Assembly (NCBI RefSeq): GCF_004519545.1
Contig: NZ_SDKM01000012.1
Coordinates: 62,001 to 126,000, forward strand
Length of the DNA stretch: 64,000 nucleotides
Direction of reading: 5' to 3'
DNA from: Nocardioides guangzhouensis
GTDB taxonomy: Bacteria > Actinomycetota > Actinomycetes > Propionibacteriales > Nocardioidaceae
Both the position numbers and the translations under genes were made by a program. This document shows positions 24,359 to 34,079 of the stretch, piece after piece (positions within the stretch are counted from its first letter, which is position 1; each line of letters opens with the position of its first letter). Under the pieces are notes generated by a model. It searched no databases, was not told the origin of the DNA, and was given only the letters and a program-made list of their open reading frames with translations.

Positions 24359-25009
24359 TCAGCCGACGTCGCGCAGGGCCGCCAGCACGGCGAGCACGCG
24401 GCGGTGGTCGTCCGGTGCGTCGTGCAGGTCCAGCTTGGTGAAGATGTTGGCGATATGGCTCTCGACCGTCTTGCCGGAGACCACGAGCCGTTCGGCGATG
24501 GCGGCGTTCGACCGTCCTTCGGCCATCAGCCCGAGGACCTCGCGCTCGCGGTCGGAGAGGGCCAGCAGCGGGTTGTTGCGGGTGTGCGCGCGCACGAGGC
24601 TCCGTGCGATCTCCGGGTCGAGCACCGTGCCGCCGGCGGCGATCGTGGCCAGGGCCTGCATGAGCGTGGGGACATCGACGACCCGGTCCTTGAGCAGGTA
24701 GCCGAACCGCTCGGCGTGCCGGTCCAGCAGCTGCGCGGCGAAGTGTGTCTCGACCGCCTGGGAGAGCAGCAGGATGCCCAGGTCGGGGTGGGCGTCTCGA
24801 AGGTCCAGCGCCGCGGCGGCCCCCTCGTGCGTGAAGGTCGGGGGCATCCTGATGTCGACCACCGCGACGTCGGGCTGGTGGTCGCGGACAGCCTCCGAGA
24901 GTGCCGCGGCGTCAGCGACCGTCGCGCACACCTCCACTCCTGCCTCCGACATCAATCGGGCGAGGCCCTCGCGGAGCAGCGCGGAGTCGTCGGCGATCAC
25001 GACGCGCAC
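24359..25009 (-). CDS. LuxR-family response regulator (second two-component system)
   Basis: A 216-residue regulator: receiver domain with VVIADDSALLREGL, phospho-acceptor Asp52 in VAVVDIRMPP, Lys in GYLLKDRV, and a LuxR-type helix-turn-helix (LSDREREVLGLMAEGRSNAA; VSGKTVESHIANIFTKLDL). The insertion THEGAAAALDLRD after Asp52 is typical of the actinobacterial group whose kinases carry many membrane helices. Its GTG lies 13 nt inside the kinase gene upstream, so the pair is translated together. Confidence 0.93.
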   Translation of the reverse strand: MRVVIADDSALLREGLARLMSEAGVEVCATVADAAALSEAVRDHQPDVAVVDIRMPPTFTHEGAAAALDLRDAHPDLGILLLSQAVETHFAAQLLDRHAERFGYLLKDRVVDVPTLMQALATIAAGGTVLDPEIARSLVRAHTRNNPLLALSDREREVLGLMAEGRSNAAIAERLVVSGKTVESHIANIFTKLDLHDAPDDHRRVLAVLAALRDVG

Positions 25010-26961
25010 GGGAACACCGCCTGGACACGGGTGCCGTGCGGGACCGCGTCGGAGACCTGCAGCGAGCCCCCGACGGCGGCGACCCGGTCGGCAAGCCCTT
25101 GCAGGCCGTTGCCGGCGGCGTCGGCGGCACCGGTGCCCTGGTCACAGACCTCGACGCAGAGCGCTGAAGGGGTCCGGCGGACCAGGACCGCGACCTGGTG
25201 TGCGCCGGAGTGCTTGACGGCGTTCGTCACGGCCTCGGCGACCACGAACCAGGCCGCGCTCTCAAGGTCCGCCGGGAAGCGTTCGTCCACCACGTCGTAG
25301 GAGATCGTCAGAGGAGCACGTGCGGCGAGCTCGGAGACGGCGGCGAGCAGCCCACCGCCGGCGAGAGCGGCGGGTTGCAACCCGGCGGCGAGGCTGCGCA
25401 GCTCCTGCACGGTGGACTGCAGCTCCGCGATGGCCCGGTCGGTCTCGGCGTCGAGCACCGCGCTGTCACCGTTGAGCCGCGCCGACTGCAGGTGCAGGGC
25501 GATCGCCAGCAGACGTTGCTGCGCGCCGTCGTGGAGGTCCCGCTCGATGCGACGGCGCTCCTCGAGGTGGGCGGTCGACAGCCGGGCTCGTGACTCGCGG
25601 ATCAGCGCCACCTGCCGTTCGAGCTCGGCCCGCAGCGCGACGTTGTCCATCTCCGCGCCTGCCTCGCGGGCCACCGCGTCGACGACCTCGCGGTCGTTCT
25701 CGCGAGGATCGAACTCCAGGCGCGCGACGAGGTCCTGGTGCCGGCGTACGTCCACGCCGTCGGTCGATGGTTCGGCGGACAGACCGGAGGAGGTGACCCA
25801 GCCGCCGGTCGCGGTCGGATAGATGACGCGCGCCCGTGGTCCCAGCACGCCCGCGACGAGCTCGTCGAGATCGGGTGACGGGTGGGCGAGTCCCGCCCGG
25901 ACCGCCTCGACGGCGCGGAACCGGGCCGGGTTGACCCGTCTACCGATCGCCCGCCGTCCCCACAGGTAGGAGACCCGCGCCACGCCGACCCCGGCCAGGG
26001 TCGCCACGATGGTCGTGGGCCGGGACCCGGCGTCGATCGAGGAGCTGCGGCTGACCACGACGACGACCGCGACATAGGCGAGCAGGACTGCGGCAGAGGC
26101 GATGGCCCACGCCGCGGACTCGGTGACCACCCGCTCCACGTCGTACAGGCGATAGCGGAGCACCGACAGACCGGCACCCACGACCAACGAGACCATCGCC
26201 GCGCCGAGGACGAGAGCCGCGACCTCGGTGTGATCGGTCACGGAGACGACGAAGGCCGCGATCACGGCCGGGGCGAGGGGCAGCGCGCCGGCCACCAGCC
26301 AGAGCAGCTGGCGCCGGGTCTCTCCCTCGGCGCGGCGCCAGGCGCCCACCAGCAGCACGACCGAGGCCAGCAGGCAGGTGGCGAGGGCGTAGAGCGCCAC
26401 GGCGCCCAACAGCTCCGCTGCGCTGCTGACGGCCGGGACGGCCAGCGGACTGGACAGCTCCTCGCGTGGCCGGTCCAGCGGGGTGGACCGCAGCAGGGCC
26501 ATCACCTGGAACACGACCCCGGCGAACACCGTGACAGTGGGGAGCCAGCGGGCCATCCCCCGACGCGGTCCCGGTGGCGTGTACAGCAGCACCAGCGTGA
26601 GGAAGACGAACCACCAGACGAAGCTCGTGTCACCCAGGGTCGCGAAGAGCTTCCACGCGGGTACGTCGCGTTGGTCGAGGCGGCCGAGCTCGGAGTACTC
26701 GTCGCAGAACGCGCTCCAGGCCAGCGCCGTCCCGAGCCCGAGGAACGCCCAGCCGGCCGGTTGGTCGGGTGCTTGACCCGTCACGACCAGGCCGACCAGC
26801 CAGCAGGCGACCATCGTCGCGACCACCACCGCGTCGGCCACCAAGGCTGTCGACCGGACGCCGTCCGCTCGGGCCACGTCCGAGGCGAATGTCCCCAGCA
26901 TCAGCGCAGGCACCAGTGGCCAGGTGACCCACCTCGCCAGGACGCGCCTCGGCGGCTCCAT
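24997..26961 (-). CDS. Large multi-pass sensor histidine kinase (second two-component system)
   Basis: The 654-residue protein has about nine membrane helices (residues 10-320), a short GAF-like or linker region with a coiled coil (ALRAELERQVALIRESRARL), the phosphoacceptor motif RRIERDLHDGAQQRLLAIAL with His about 477, and an ATPase domain (VVAEAVTNAVKHSGAHQ, CDQGTGA, NGLQGLADRVAAVGG). It lacks a separate extracellular domain, so it should sense a membrane or small-molecule cue. It phosphorylates the regulator downstream. The ATG follows CACGAT by 6 nt and an inverted repeat by 18 bp. It is divergent from the membrane-protein gene at 27102. Confidence 0.93.
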   Translation of the reverse strand: MEPPRRVLARWVTWPLVPALMLGTFASDVARADGVRSTALVADAVVVATMVACWLVGLVVTGQAPDQPAGWAFLGLGTALAWSAFCDEYSELGRLDQRDVPAWKLFATLGDTSFVWWFVFLTLVLLYTPPGPRRGMARWLPTVTVFAGVVFQVMALLRSTPLDRPREELSSPLAVPAVSSAAELLGAVALYALATCLLASVVLLVGAWRRAEGETRRQLLWLVAGALPLAPAVIAAFVVSVTDHTEVAALVLGAAMVSLVVGAGLSVLRYRLYDVERVVTESAAWAIASAAVLLAYVAVVVVVSRSSSIDAGSRPTTIVATLAGVGVARVSYLWGRRAIGRRVNPARFRAVEAVRAGLAHPSPDLDELVAGVLGPRARVIYPTATGGWVTSSGLSAEPSTDGVDVRRHQDLVARLEFDPRENDREVVDAVAREAGAEMDNVALRAELERQVALIRESRARLSTAHLEERRRIERDLHDGAQQRLLAIALHLQSARLNGDSAVLDAETDRAIAELQSTVQELRSLAAGLQPAALAGGGLLAAVSELAARAPLTISYDVVDERFPADLESAAWFVVAEAVTNAVKHSGAHQVAVLVRRTPSALCVEVCDQGTGAADAAGNGLQGLADRVAAVGGSLQVSDAVPHGTRVQAVFPCAS

Positions 26962-26979
26962 GTGGCCATCGTGGCAGCA

Positions 26980-26999
26980 CGGAGCCGCACAGTGCTCCG
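26980..26999. promoter_or_regulatory. Inverted repeat upstream of the second kinase gene
   Basis: CGGAGC-N8-GCTCCG lies 18-38 bp before the kinase ATG, which would be at the -35 region of a leaderless transcript (CACGAT at 26973-26968, minus strand). It also lies between the kinase and the divergent membrane-protein gene. It is short, so only moderately convincing. Confidence 0.35.
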
Positions 27000-27101
27000 G
27001 GTCAGCCCTGATTCGAGGACCCGGGGCTGCCCGGTCGTGCCGGACCTGCCAGGACGCCGACGCTGGAGGCCACCCATCGGCACCCGACCAAGGAGCACAC
27101 C

Positions 27102-27785
27102 ATGACCGTCACCCAGGCCCCCGCGGCCCCTGTCCAGCACGCGCCCGGCACGACGGCGACGAAGGTGGCCGCCGGTGCTGCGGCGCTCCTCGCCGTCTCC
27201 CTGTTCATGACCGTCGCGGTCATCAACGTCCCGCACGACCCGTCCGACCAGGAGCTGCTCGCCTGGTGGCAGGACTCGGGCAACCGGTGGTCGGGCGTCC
27301 TGTCCGGAGCGTGGGCGCTCGGCGTCGCGGTCACGGTCCCCGTGATCCTGAACCATCTCCACCGAATGGACGCTGCCGCCCGGTCGCCCCAGTGGCTGTC
27401 GTTCGCCCGGTCGATGGGTGGCGCCGTCACCGCGGTCTGGCTGGTCACGGGAGCAGCTCGGGGAACCCTCGGCCACCTCGTCGACACGATGGACGAACCC
27501 CTGCCGGGGGTCGACGTGCTCCGCTTCTCGACCGCCCTGAACTACACCCTGCTCGGGCAGTTCGGGATGGCCGTCCTCGCGCTGTGCATGCTCGCGGTCT
27601 CGGTCGTGGTCCTGCGCACGGGGGCGTTCGGTCGCTGGCTCGGGTACGTCGGTGCCGCCTGCTCCGCCGTCATGATGGCTGCCGTCCTCGCCCAGGTCGG
27701 CGCGATCGCCGAGCCTGTGGCCATCCTGTGGGCCCTGTGCGTGGCCGTGGCGATCTGGCGCCAGCCGGTCATCGACGCGTCGTAG
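27102..27785 (+). CDS. Six-helix membrane protein beside the second two-component system
   Basis: A 227-residue protein with about six hydrophobic segments (residues about 21-41, 63-80, 105-122, 145-165, 172-190, 196-214) and the loop NVPHDPSDQELLAWWQDSGN after the first helix. I cannot assign a family with certainty; it recalls DUF4386-type proteins in layout. A clear ribosome site (AAGGAG) lies 7 nt before the ATG. It is divergent from the kinase gene, mirroring the DUF998 gene beside the first system, so it is a likely target. Confidence 0.65.
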   Translation: MTVTQAPAAPVQHAPGTTATKVAAGAAALLAVSLFMTVAVINVPHDPSDQELLAWWQDSGNRWSGVLSGAWALGVAVTVPVILNHLHRMDAAARSPQWLSFARSMGGAVTAVWLVTGAARGTLGHLVDTMDEPLPGVDVLRFSTALNYTLLGQFGMAVLALCMLAVSVVVLRTGAFGRWLGYVGAACSAVMMAAVLAQVGAIAEPVAILWALCVAVAIWRQPVIDAS

Positions 27786-27964
27786 CGGCAGACCGCGTCG
27801 CCGCTCGACGCCCCCACGTGCACTGGTCTGCCTCGCGATCCAGTGGGTGGCCGGTCCGCACCGCGGCGTTTCAGCCCGTCCGGGCCATGGCGCCCCGCGG
27901 GATCCTGTGGCAACACTGGCAGCAGGTTGCTGTACCTGTCACCCTGAGCGAATCGAGGTCGCAC

Positions 27965-29332
27965 ATGGGGAACCAGATCCGCCGATGGGCGGCAGCTTCG
28001 CTGATGGCACTGGTCCCGGCGGTGGCCGTTGCCACGACGACGGCCTCAGCCGAACCGGCCGCGGACCCGACAAGCTGGCGTCCTGAGGAACGGGTGTCAC
28101 CGGACGGGTATCGCGCTGTCGACCCGGCATTGACCATCGATTCGGCCGGCAACGCCACGGTCGCCTGGATCGGCTCGACGGTGACCTCGGAGTCGCCGCC
28201 CGGACTGGCGGTGGCTCGGCGCCCCGCGGGCGGCGCGTGGAGTGCGCCGGTCGAGGCGGATCCACTCGGACACGACCGCCCCCGCCTGGTCGCGACACCG
28301 TCCGGCGAGCTGGTCGCCCTGTATCGGACCTGGCACACCGGGCCTCGGCTGCGGACACTGACGATTGCACCGGATGGCACGGTGGGCACCCCGGCCCGTC
28401 TCGGGTACCAGCCGGCTCGGGCCCTGGACTTCGACGTCGACGTCGACCTCACGGGGACGATGACCGCCGCCTGGGTGGAGCGGCTGCCAGGCAAGTACCG
28501 AGCGGTCATGGTGTCGCGTCGCCCTGACGGCGGCGACTGGTCGAGGCCGCACGCGCTCAGCCCGGCCCACGTCGCTGTGGCCCGGGTCAAGATCGACGTG
28601 CACTCGTCCGGTGCGGTGGCCGTGGCCTGGGAGGGGCGACGGAACGACGCCAGGCGGCAGGGGCGGCGTGTCTTCGCCCGAACGCTGGTACCCGGCGCGG
28701 GCTGGTCGCGGAGCGCAGGGCTCTCGGAAGCCGGGAACGACACGCAGGACTTCACGGTGCTGGCCGGCCCCGACCGGCGAGCCCGGGTTGCGTGGACGAT
28801 CGAACGCGGTGCACTGGACGTGCCGTCCCGGCTGCGCATGGCCACCGGCCGCCCTGACGGGTCCTGGACCACACCGCGGATGATGACCACAGGCCGCACC
28901 TACGCCCCCTTGCTGGCGCGCGGGCCTCGAGCGATCTCGCTCACCTGGGAGAGGTTCAGCGATCGGGCCGGGCAGACGTGGGTGCGAGTGCGGGACAGCG
29001 GCACCTGGGGCCCGCAACGTCGCCTCTCACCAGCCACCGGCACCGCAGAGCAGGCGCAGGCCGTGTTCCACTCCGACGGCCGTCTGACCGTGGTCTGGCT
29101 GTACGCCCCGGACCGGGGCGCGGCCGGCGACGAGTTCGGCGTGCAGGCGCGCACCAGGTCGGCGGACGGGACGACCTGGGAGCGACGCGTGGACGTGTCC
29201 TCGCGAACCGTCCTCACCTACTACGGGCCTGTCATGGCGCTTGCCGCGTCCGGCGCGGTCGAGGCTGTGTGGGTCTCGCGCGGTCAGTTGTGGGGCGCTG
29301 CGCAGGAATCGGCGCCGAGTGCCATCAGCTGA
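27965..29332 (+). CDS. Secreted beta-propeller-like repeat protein
   Basis: A 455-residue protein with a clear Sec signal peptide (MGNQIRRWAAASLMALVPAV, predicted cut after ASA at about residue 29). The mature part carries eight similar strands, about 49-58 residues apart: VAWIG (about 67), VALYR (116), AAWVE (168), VAWEG (219), VAWTI (275), LTWER (325), VVWLY (375) and AVWVS (433). This spacing fits a seven- or eight-bladed propeller of the sialidase/exo-alpha type, but I see no complete Asp-box or catalytic set. No wall anchor is visible, so it is probably released. The function is unknown. It stands alone between a membrane gene and a convergent hydrolase gene. Confidence 0.7.
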   Translation: MGNQIRRWAAASLMALVPAVAVATTTASAEPAADPTSWRPEERVSPDGYRAVDPALTIDSAGNATVAWIGSTVTSESPPGLAVARRPAGGAWSAPVEADPLGHDRPRLVATPSGELVALYRTWHTGPRLRTLTIAPDGTVGTPARLGYQPARALDFDVDVDLTGTMTAAWVERLPGKYRAVMVSRRPDGGDWSRPHALSPAHVAVARVKIDVHSSGAVAVAWEGRRNDARRQGRRVFARTLVPGAGWSRSAGLSEAGNDTQDFTVLAGPDRRARVAWTIERGALDVPSRLRMATGRPDGSWTTPRMMTTGRTYAPLLARGPRAISLTWERFSDRAGQTWVRVRDSGTWGPQRRLSPATGTAEQAQAVFHSDGRLTVVWLYAPDRGAAGDEFGVQARTRSADGTTWERRVDVSSRTVLTYYGPVMALAASGAVEAVWVSRGQLWGAAQESAPSAIS

Positions 29333-29432
29333 CCCTCACTGGCGCCACGGATCGCGCGCCGCTCCTCTCGCCAGGTGGAGAACCCAGGTGGTCCGCCCCG
29401 GTGACCAGCGCGATCGGTGTCGATCGGAAAGA

Positions 29433-30362
29433 TCAGGAGCGCCATGACTCCTCCCCACCTGCCGCCACCTCGCGCACGAAGCAGTACGCGCGGCCGCGGC
29501 GTTCGACGTGACCGATGCCAGTCATGTGGTACGCGATCACGCGGCCCCCGTCGCGCGCGGACTCGTCCAGCAACCGCCGTCGGGTGTGCTCCGTCGTCTC
29601 GGGGTCGACGTCGACGTAGCTGACCCAGTCCGGGTGGGTGAAGTTCAGGTCGTCGAGGACCGCATCGGCCAGCAGGGTCGCTCGTTCGCCGTCGGACTCG
29701 AGGGCGACGACGCAGTGCCCGGGCGTGTGTCCCGGGGCCGGCACGAGCCTGACGCCGGGAACGATCTGGTCCTCACGGTCGAGCAGGTCGACGGCGTCGG
29801 CGTCGCGCAGCGGTGGCAGCAGGGCACGGGCAGGTGCGGAGAGCATCTCGTGCATCCGGGCGAGACTGTCCGGGTCAGTCCAGAACGCCCACTCGGTGGC
29901 GGACATGACGTGCCGGGCGTTGGGGAAGGCGAGCCTGTTGTCGTGGACGAGGCCGCCGATGTGGTCGGGATGGGCATGGGACAGGACGACCGTGTCGATG
30001 TCCTCGGGCGTGAATCCGGCAGCGGCCAGGGCCGGCCGGAGGTGGCCGGCGGGTGCGCCCATGACTTCGGCGAGCGCACCGAGGCCGGTGTCGACGAGGA
30101 CCGTGTGTCCGGCAGTCCGCAAGACGATGCACTGGTAGTGCGAGGTCACCTCGCCCTGCTCGTCCAGGCGCCCGGCGAGCGACTCCGCCCGTTCGGCATC
30201 GCCGATGTTGGCGAACAGGAAGTCCGGGGGGTACTGGGCGTTTCCGTCGGCGATGACGAAGCCGGCGACCTCGCCGACCTGGAACGTGGGAGCGACCAGC
30301 GGGGCCGGGCCGCCAGCGGGAATGCTTGCCGGGTCGGATCCCGGGCCTGACTGCTTCTTCAC
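29433..30362 (-). CDS. Metallo-beta-lactamase-fold hydrolase
   Basis: A 309-residue MBL-fold protein with the metal motif VVLSHAHPDHIGGL (about residues 124-137), a second His in VPAPGHTPGHCV, the Asp in LLADAVLDDLNF, and a C-terminal His in IAYHMTGIGH. This layout matches quorum-quenching lactonase-like or general metallohydrolases rather than beta-lactamases. It is cytoplasmic. The GTG start overlaps the TGA of the LuxR regulator gene (GTGA at 30362-30359), so it is coupled to that regulator and may act on the same signal. The substrate is not known. Confidence 0.88.
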   Translation of the reverse strand: MKKQSGPGSDPASIPAGGPAPLVAPTFQVGEVAGFVIADGNAQYPPDFLFANIGDAERAESLAGRLDEQGEVTSHYQCIVLRTAGHTVLVDTGLGALAEVMGAPAGHLRPALAAAGFTPEDIDTVVLSHAHPDHIGGLVHDNRLAFPNARHVMSATEWAFWTDPDSLARMHEMLSAPARALLPPLRDADAVDLLDREDQIVPGVRLVPAPGHTPGHCVVALESDGERATLLADAVLDDLNFTHPDWVSYVDVDPETTEHTRRRLLDESARDGGRVIAYHMTGIGHVERRGRAYCFVREVAAGGEESWRS

Positions 30363-33237
30363 GGGTCCCTCCTGGGTGGCGTCGAGTTCGTTTCACCGTA
30401 GGTAGCACTGCGCGGGCGCGCATCGGGGGTTTCCCCAGGAACCGCAGGGGTTCGCTGGGCGGTCACCCGGCCAGCGAGCTCCGTGCGGGAACGCAGGCCG
30501 AGCTTGCGGTAGATGTGAGTCAGGTGTGCTTCGACGGTCTTCGGGCTGACGTACAGCGTCGTGGCGATCTCGCCGTTGGTGCGGCCGTCAGCGATGAGGT
30601 GGGCGACCTGGGTCTCCATGGGGGTGAGCTCGCCCAGGGTCGCCGACGTGCCGTCGAGTCGCTGCAGCTCTGTCCGGGCGCGATCGACCCACGCAGCAGC
30701 ATTCCCTGCGGTGAACGAGGTCAAGGCCCGCTGTCCGGTGGCGCGAGCTGTGGCTCGTTGGTTGCTGCGTCGCTGTACGGTCGCGAGGGCCAGCAGCGTC
30801 CGTCCGGTCTCGACGGGGTCGGTCTTTCGATCCAGCGCCAGCGCGGTCTCCAGCAGCTCGCGGGCCTCGGGTAGGTCCGCACATCGGGCCGCGAGGAGGC
30901 CGCGGCACCGGTGTGCGGTCATGGTCGCCCACGGGTTGTGGCTGCGGTCGGCCTGCTCGAACAGGGTTGCGGTGAGCCGTTCGGCGTCATCGACGTGTCC
31001 CGCAGCGAGCCGTGCCTCGATGTGGTCGGCGGCGCTCCGGATCACGGCCGGGTTGCCGTAGCCGCGCTCCTCCTGGAGCTGGCGACTCAGCTCGAGCGAG
31101 GCGACTCCTGCGGCGCCGTCCCCGGAGGAGAGCTCCACGAACCCGTGCACGGCCAGGGCTCGCATCAGGTTGCGTACGTCGCCGCTCTCGCTCGCCTCCG
31201 CCCTGCACGCCTCCGCCGCCACCCGTGCGGCGGCGAGATCTCCGATGCGCGCGCTCAGCGTGGCGTTGAGGACAAGCGACATCGCGCGCATGGCGGGCAC
31301 GCCGGTGCGTTCGCAGGTCTGCTCGGCAAGCCGGGCGAGGTCGCGGGCCCGGTCCAGCCGTCCGCTCCAGCACTCGAGCTCGCATAGCTGGAACAGCGGA
31401 GGCATCAGCAAGCCGTCAGCCTGCCGGTTCCACAGCGTCTCCACGAGCTGGTCGAGGAGCTCGCGGGCGTGGTCGAGCTCGTCGAGCCACTTCAGGCTGG
31501 CCGCGGCCTCCACCACCCGCATGCTGGAGGCCTCGTCCATGCGGGGCGTCTGGATGGCCGCGCGACCGAGGACCACGAGCCGTGCGGTCCGGTCCTCACG
31601 TGGTCTGTCGCCTGAGGCCACCTCGTGCATGATCGCCGCCACCTCGACGTCGGCCGCGATCTGCTCGTCGATCCCGCGGCTGCTCCACGCCTCGGCCGAG
31701 CGGACGTGGGGTTCTGCAGTGCGGAGGTCGCCGGCCTGCATCTCGGCGACCGCGATCACCTGTTCCAGCTCGGCGCGCCTGGTGGGGTCGTCCCCTATCT
31801 CGTCGAGGGCGCGTCGCATGCTCCTCAAGGCCTGTGTCCAGCTCCCGGTACCCCGTTCGAGGAGCCCGATCAACAGCAGCACCCGACCCCGCTCCGGGCC
31901 CGGCTCCGCGAGCTCTGCGAGGCCGCGGAGGACTTGCTCTGCTCGATCGCTCTGCCCGGCCAGCACGCACTGGTGCGCCCCGGCGAAGAGGCGCCGACGG
32001 CGCCCGTCGGGGTCGCTGTCCGGCGTGAGGTCGCCGGCGGCGGTGAAGAAGTCCGCGGCGGCCTCCGGAGCGCCCCTCGCGCTGGCGTCGAGGGCTGCCG
32101 CCTCCAGGACGGCAGCCACCTGCTCGTCGGGGAACGTCGTGCCGGCGTGCAGGTGCGCGGCACGGACCTCGATGCTGTCGGCCATCTCGGCCAGCGCGAG
32201 GTGAAGACGACGCCTCCGCGCCGGGTCGGCCTGGGCGTACGCGGTCTCGGCAAGCAGCGGGTGGCTGAACCGGACCTCGCTGCCGTCGAGCACGACGAGG
32301 CCGGCGTCGAGCCCACGTTGCAGGGCCGCCTTGGCCCGTGGGCCGGCGACTGCTTCGAGTACGGCGAGCGTGGCCGGCTGTGCGGTCGCTGCCCGAGGAG
32401 GACCTCGCGGGTCGCGGCCGGGACCGACGCGAGGCGCCGACCGACAAGGTCACTCAAGGTAGGCGGGAGGGGCAGCCGGCCGCGGCCGGGGACGGGGTCG
32501 GGCTGCAGCAGCACGTGCCGGGCGAGCTCGAGCGCGTAGAACGGGTTGCCCCCCGAGGCGGCGTGCACGCGGGCGGTCATCGGCCGCAGGAACACGACAC
32601 CGAGCTTGCGGCGGACGAGCTCGGTCATCTCGTCGACGGTCAGGCCGGACAGGTCGAGCGTCCAGACCCGCTCGGGCGGGACCGCATACCGGACCATGTC
32701 GGACACGGCGTGACCGCGCTGGCAGGCGAGAAGCCCGACGGGACGATCCCGCAGCCGCCGCAGCGCGTAACCGATGACCCGAGCGGTCGCGGGGTCGAGC
32801 CACGGGAGGTCGTCCACGGCGAGCAGGACCGGCCGCTCGGCCGAGAGGTCATCGAGGAGGTCGGCCGCGGCCATCGCCACGGCGACCTGGTCCATGGAGG
32901 CGTCCCCTGCATCGAGGCCGACCGCTCGGTTCAACGCGGTGCGTGCCAGCCCGGGGAGGTTCGCGATGTCCTCCTCGCGGCCGCGGAGGAGATCGGTGAG
33001 CCCGGAGAAGGCGGCGCGGAGATCCAGCTCCGACGGCCGGGCCACGAGGACCTGTGCCGCAGCTTCGGCGGCCTGGATGCCGTACGCCCACAACGACGTC
33101 TTGCCGATTCCGGCGTCGCCGAGCAGCAGCAGGGCGGCGGGGCCACCGGCCAGTGCTACTGGAAGGTCATCGAGCTCACGGCGTTCGAAGCCGCGGCCCA
33201 CCAGGGAACGCTCCGCTGCACCGCCGAACCGGTCCAT
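30359..33237 (-). pseudogene. AAA-LuxR (MalT/LAL-type) regulator, split by a one-base frameshift
   Basis: From ATG 33237 the frame encodes the ATPase half: Walker A LLLGDAGIGKTSL (about residues 39-51), Walker B LLAVDDLPWLD, ASGGNPFYALELARHV and SVPAATREVLL. Near 32392 the frame breaks. In the next frame the expected continuation, AAATAQPATLAVLEAVAGP, GSEVRFSHPLLAETAYAQA, the TPR-like helices and the LuxR helix-turn-helix (LTPMETQVAHLIADGRTNGE; VSPKTVEAHLTHIYRKLGL), runs on to 30359. One missing base would restore a protein of about 958 residues. The break separates the sensor ATPase from the DNA-binding end. Sequencing error must be excluded. The end is coupled to the MBL hydrolase gene. Confidence 0.85.
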
Positions 33238-33417
33238 GGCCCCATCCCCCTTGCCCGGGATCCGTTCAGCATGGCAGACCGGGGCGACCACCGCCGAGGA
33301 TGGGCTGCCCGTCCTCGCCGAGGCGTTCCTGTGAGGGATTCCCCCGACGTGCGACACACCCTCACGGCGCTGCACTGGGGAATGTCCCCATCGCACGCCC
33401 GAAGGAAGGCGCAGACC

Positions 33418-33945
33418 ATGAACCGCTCGCCCAAGACCACGACTGCCGTCACCGCTGCTGCTGCAGCACTCGTCCTGGCCGCGCTCACCGGCCCGGCGTC
33501 GGCCATGAGGCCCGACAACCAGGGCATCCGCATCGACGGTGCGAGCTCGCATGCGCACGGCGACTCGACCACGCTCCGGTTCCGGGCGCCAGCCTTCGAC
33601 CAGACCCGGGTCCCCACGCCCTCCACGCCAGACGCGCCATTCGCCGCGGGAGACGAGCTGTTCTGGGTTGCTGAGCTCTACCAGGGGGCCAAGCACGTCG
33701 GCTCGGCGCCGCACCAGTGCACGGCCGACGGCGCCGGGTTCCTGCTCTGTCAGGCCAGCGCCGTGCTGCCGGGAGGGGAGGTCACCTTCCAGACCGCGCT
33801 CGACCTCGACTCCGCCGCTGCGGTCCCGGTCCCGGTCACCGGTGGATCCGGCTGCTACCGCCACGCCTCCGGCCAGCTGGAGATCGACTTCAACGACGAC
33901 GGCAGCAGCCGCTGGGCGCTGAGCCTGCGCGGCGTCTGCAGCTGA
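33418..33945 (+). CDS. Secreted barrel-like protein (allene-oxide-cyclase-like pattern)
   Basis: A 175-residue protein with a Sec signal peptide (AALVLAALTGPASAM, cut after ASA near residue 29). The mature part shows beta strands and a C-terminal VTGGSGCYRHASGQLEIDF segment that resembles the closing strands of allene-oxide-cyclase/dirigent-like barrels (VTGGTGxYxxAxG). Two cysteines (QCTADGAGFLLCQ) probably form a disulfide. It has no known enzymatic activity. A GAAGGA site precedes the ATG. It is divergent from the AAA-LuxR gene (181 bp) and followed by a secreted phosphodiesterase. Confidence 0.6.
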   Translation: MNRSPKTTTAVTAAAAALVLAALTGPASAMRPDNQGIRIDGASSHAHGDSTTLRFRAPAFDQTRVPTPSTPDAPFAAGDELFWVAELYQGAKHVGSAPHQCTADGAGFLLCQASAVLPGGEVTFQTALDLDSAAAVPVPVTGGSGCYRHASGQLEIDFNDDGSSRWALSLRGVCS

Positions 33946-34079
33946 CACAACACCGCAGCGGTCCTCGCTCGGGCGGCCCGAAAGCCCGCCACCACCACAT
34001 CCCGAAGCCGGCGGCCTCCTGTCCGCCGGCGGGGGACTCTCGCGCGCGCCCGACGCGCGCCACGCACCCGGAGACAGTC

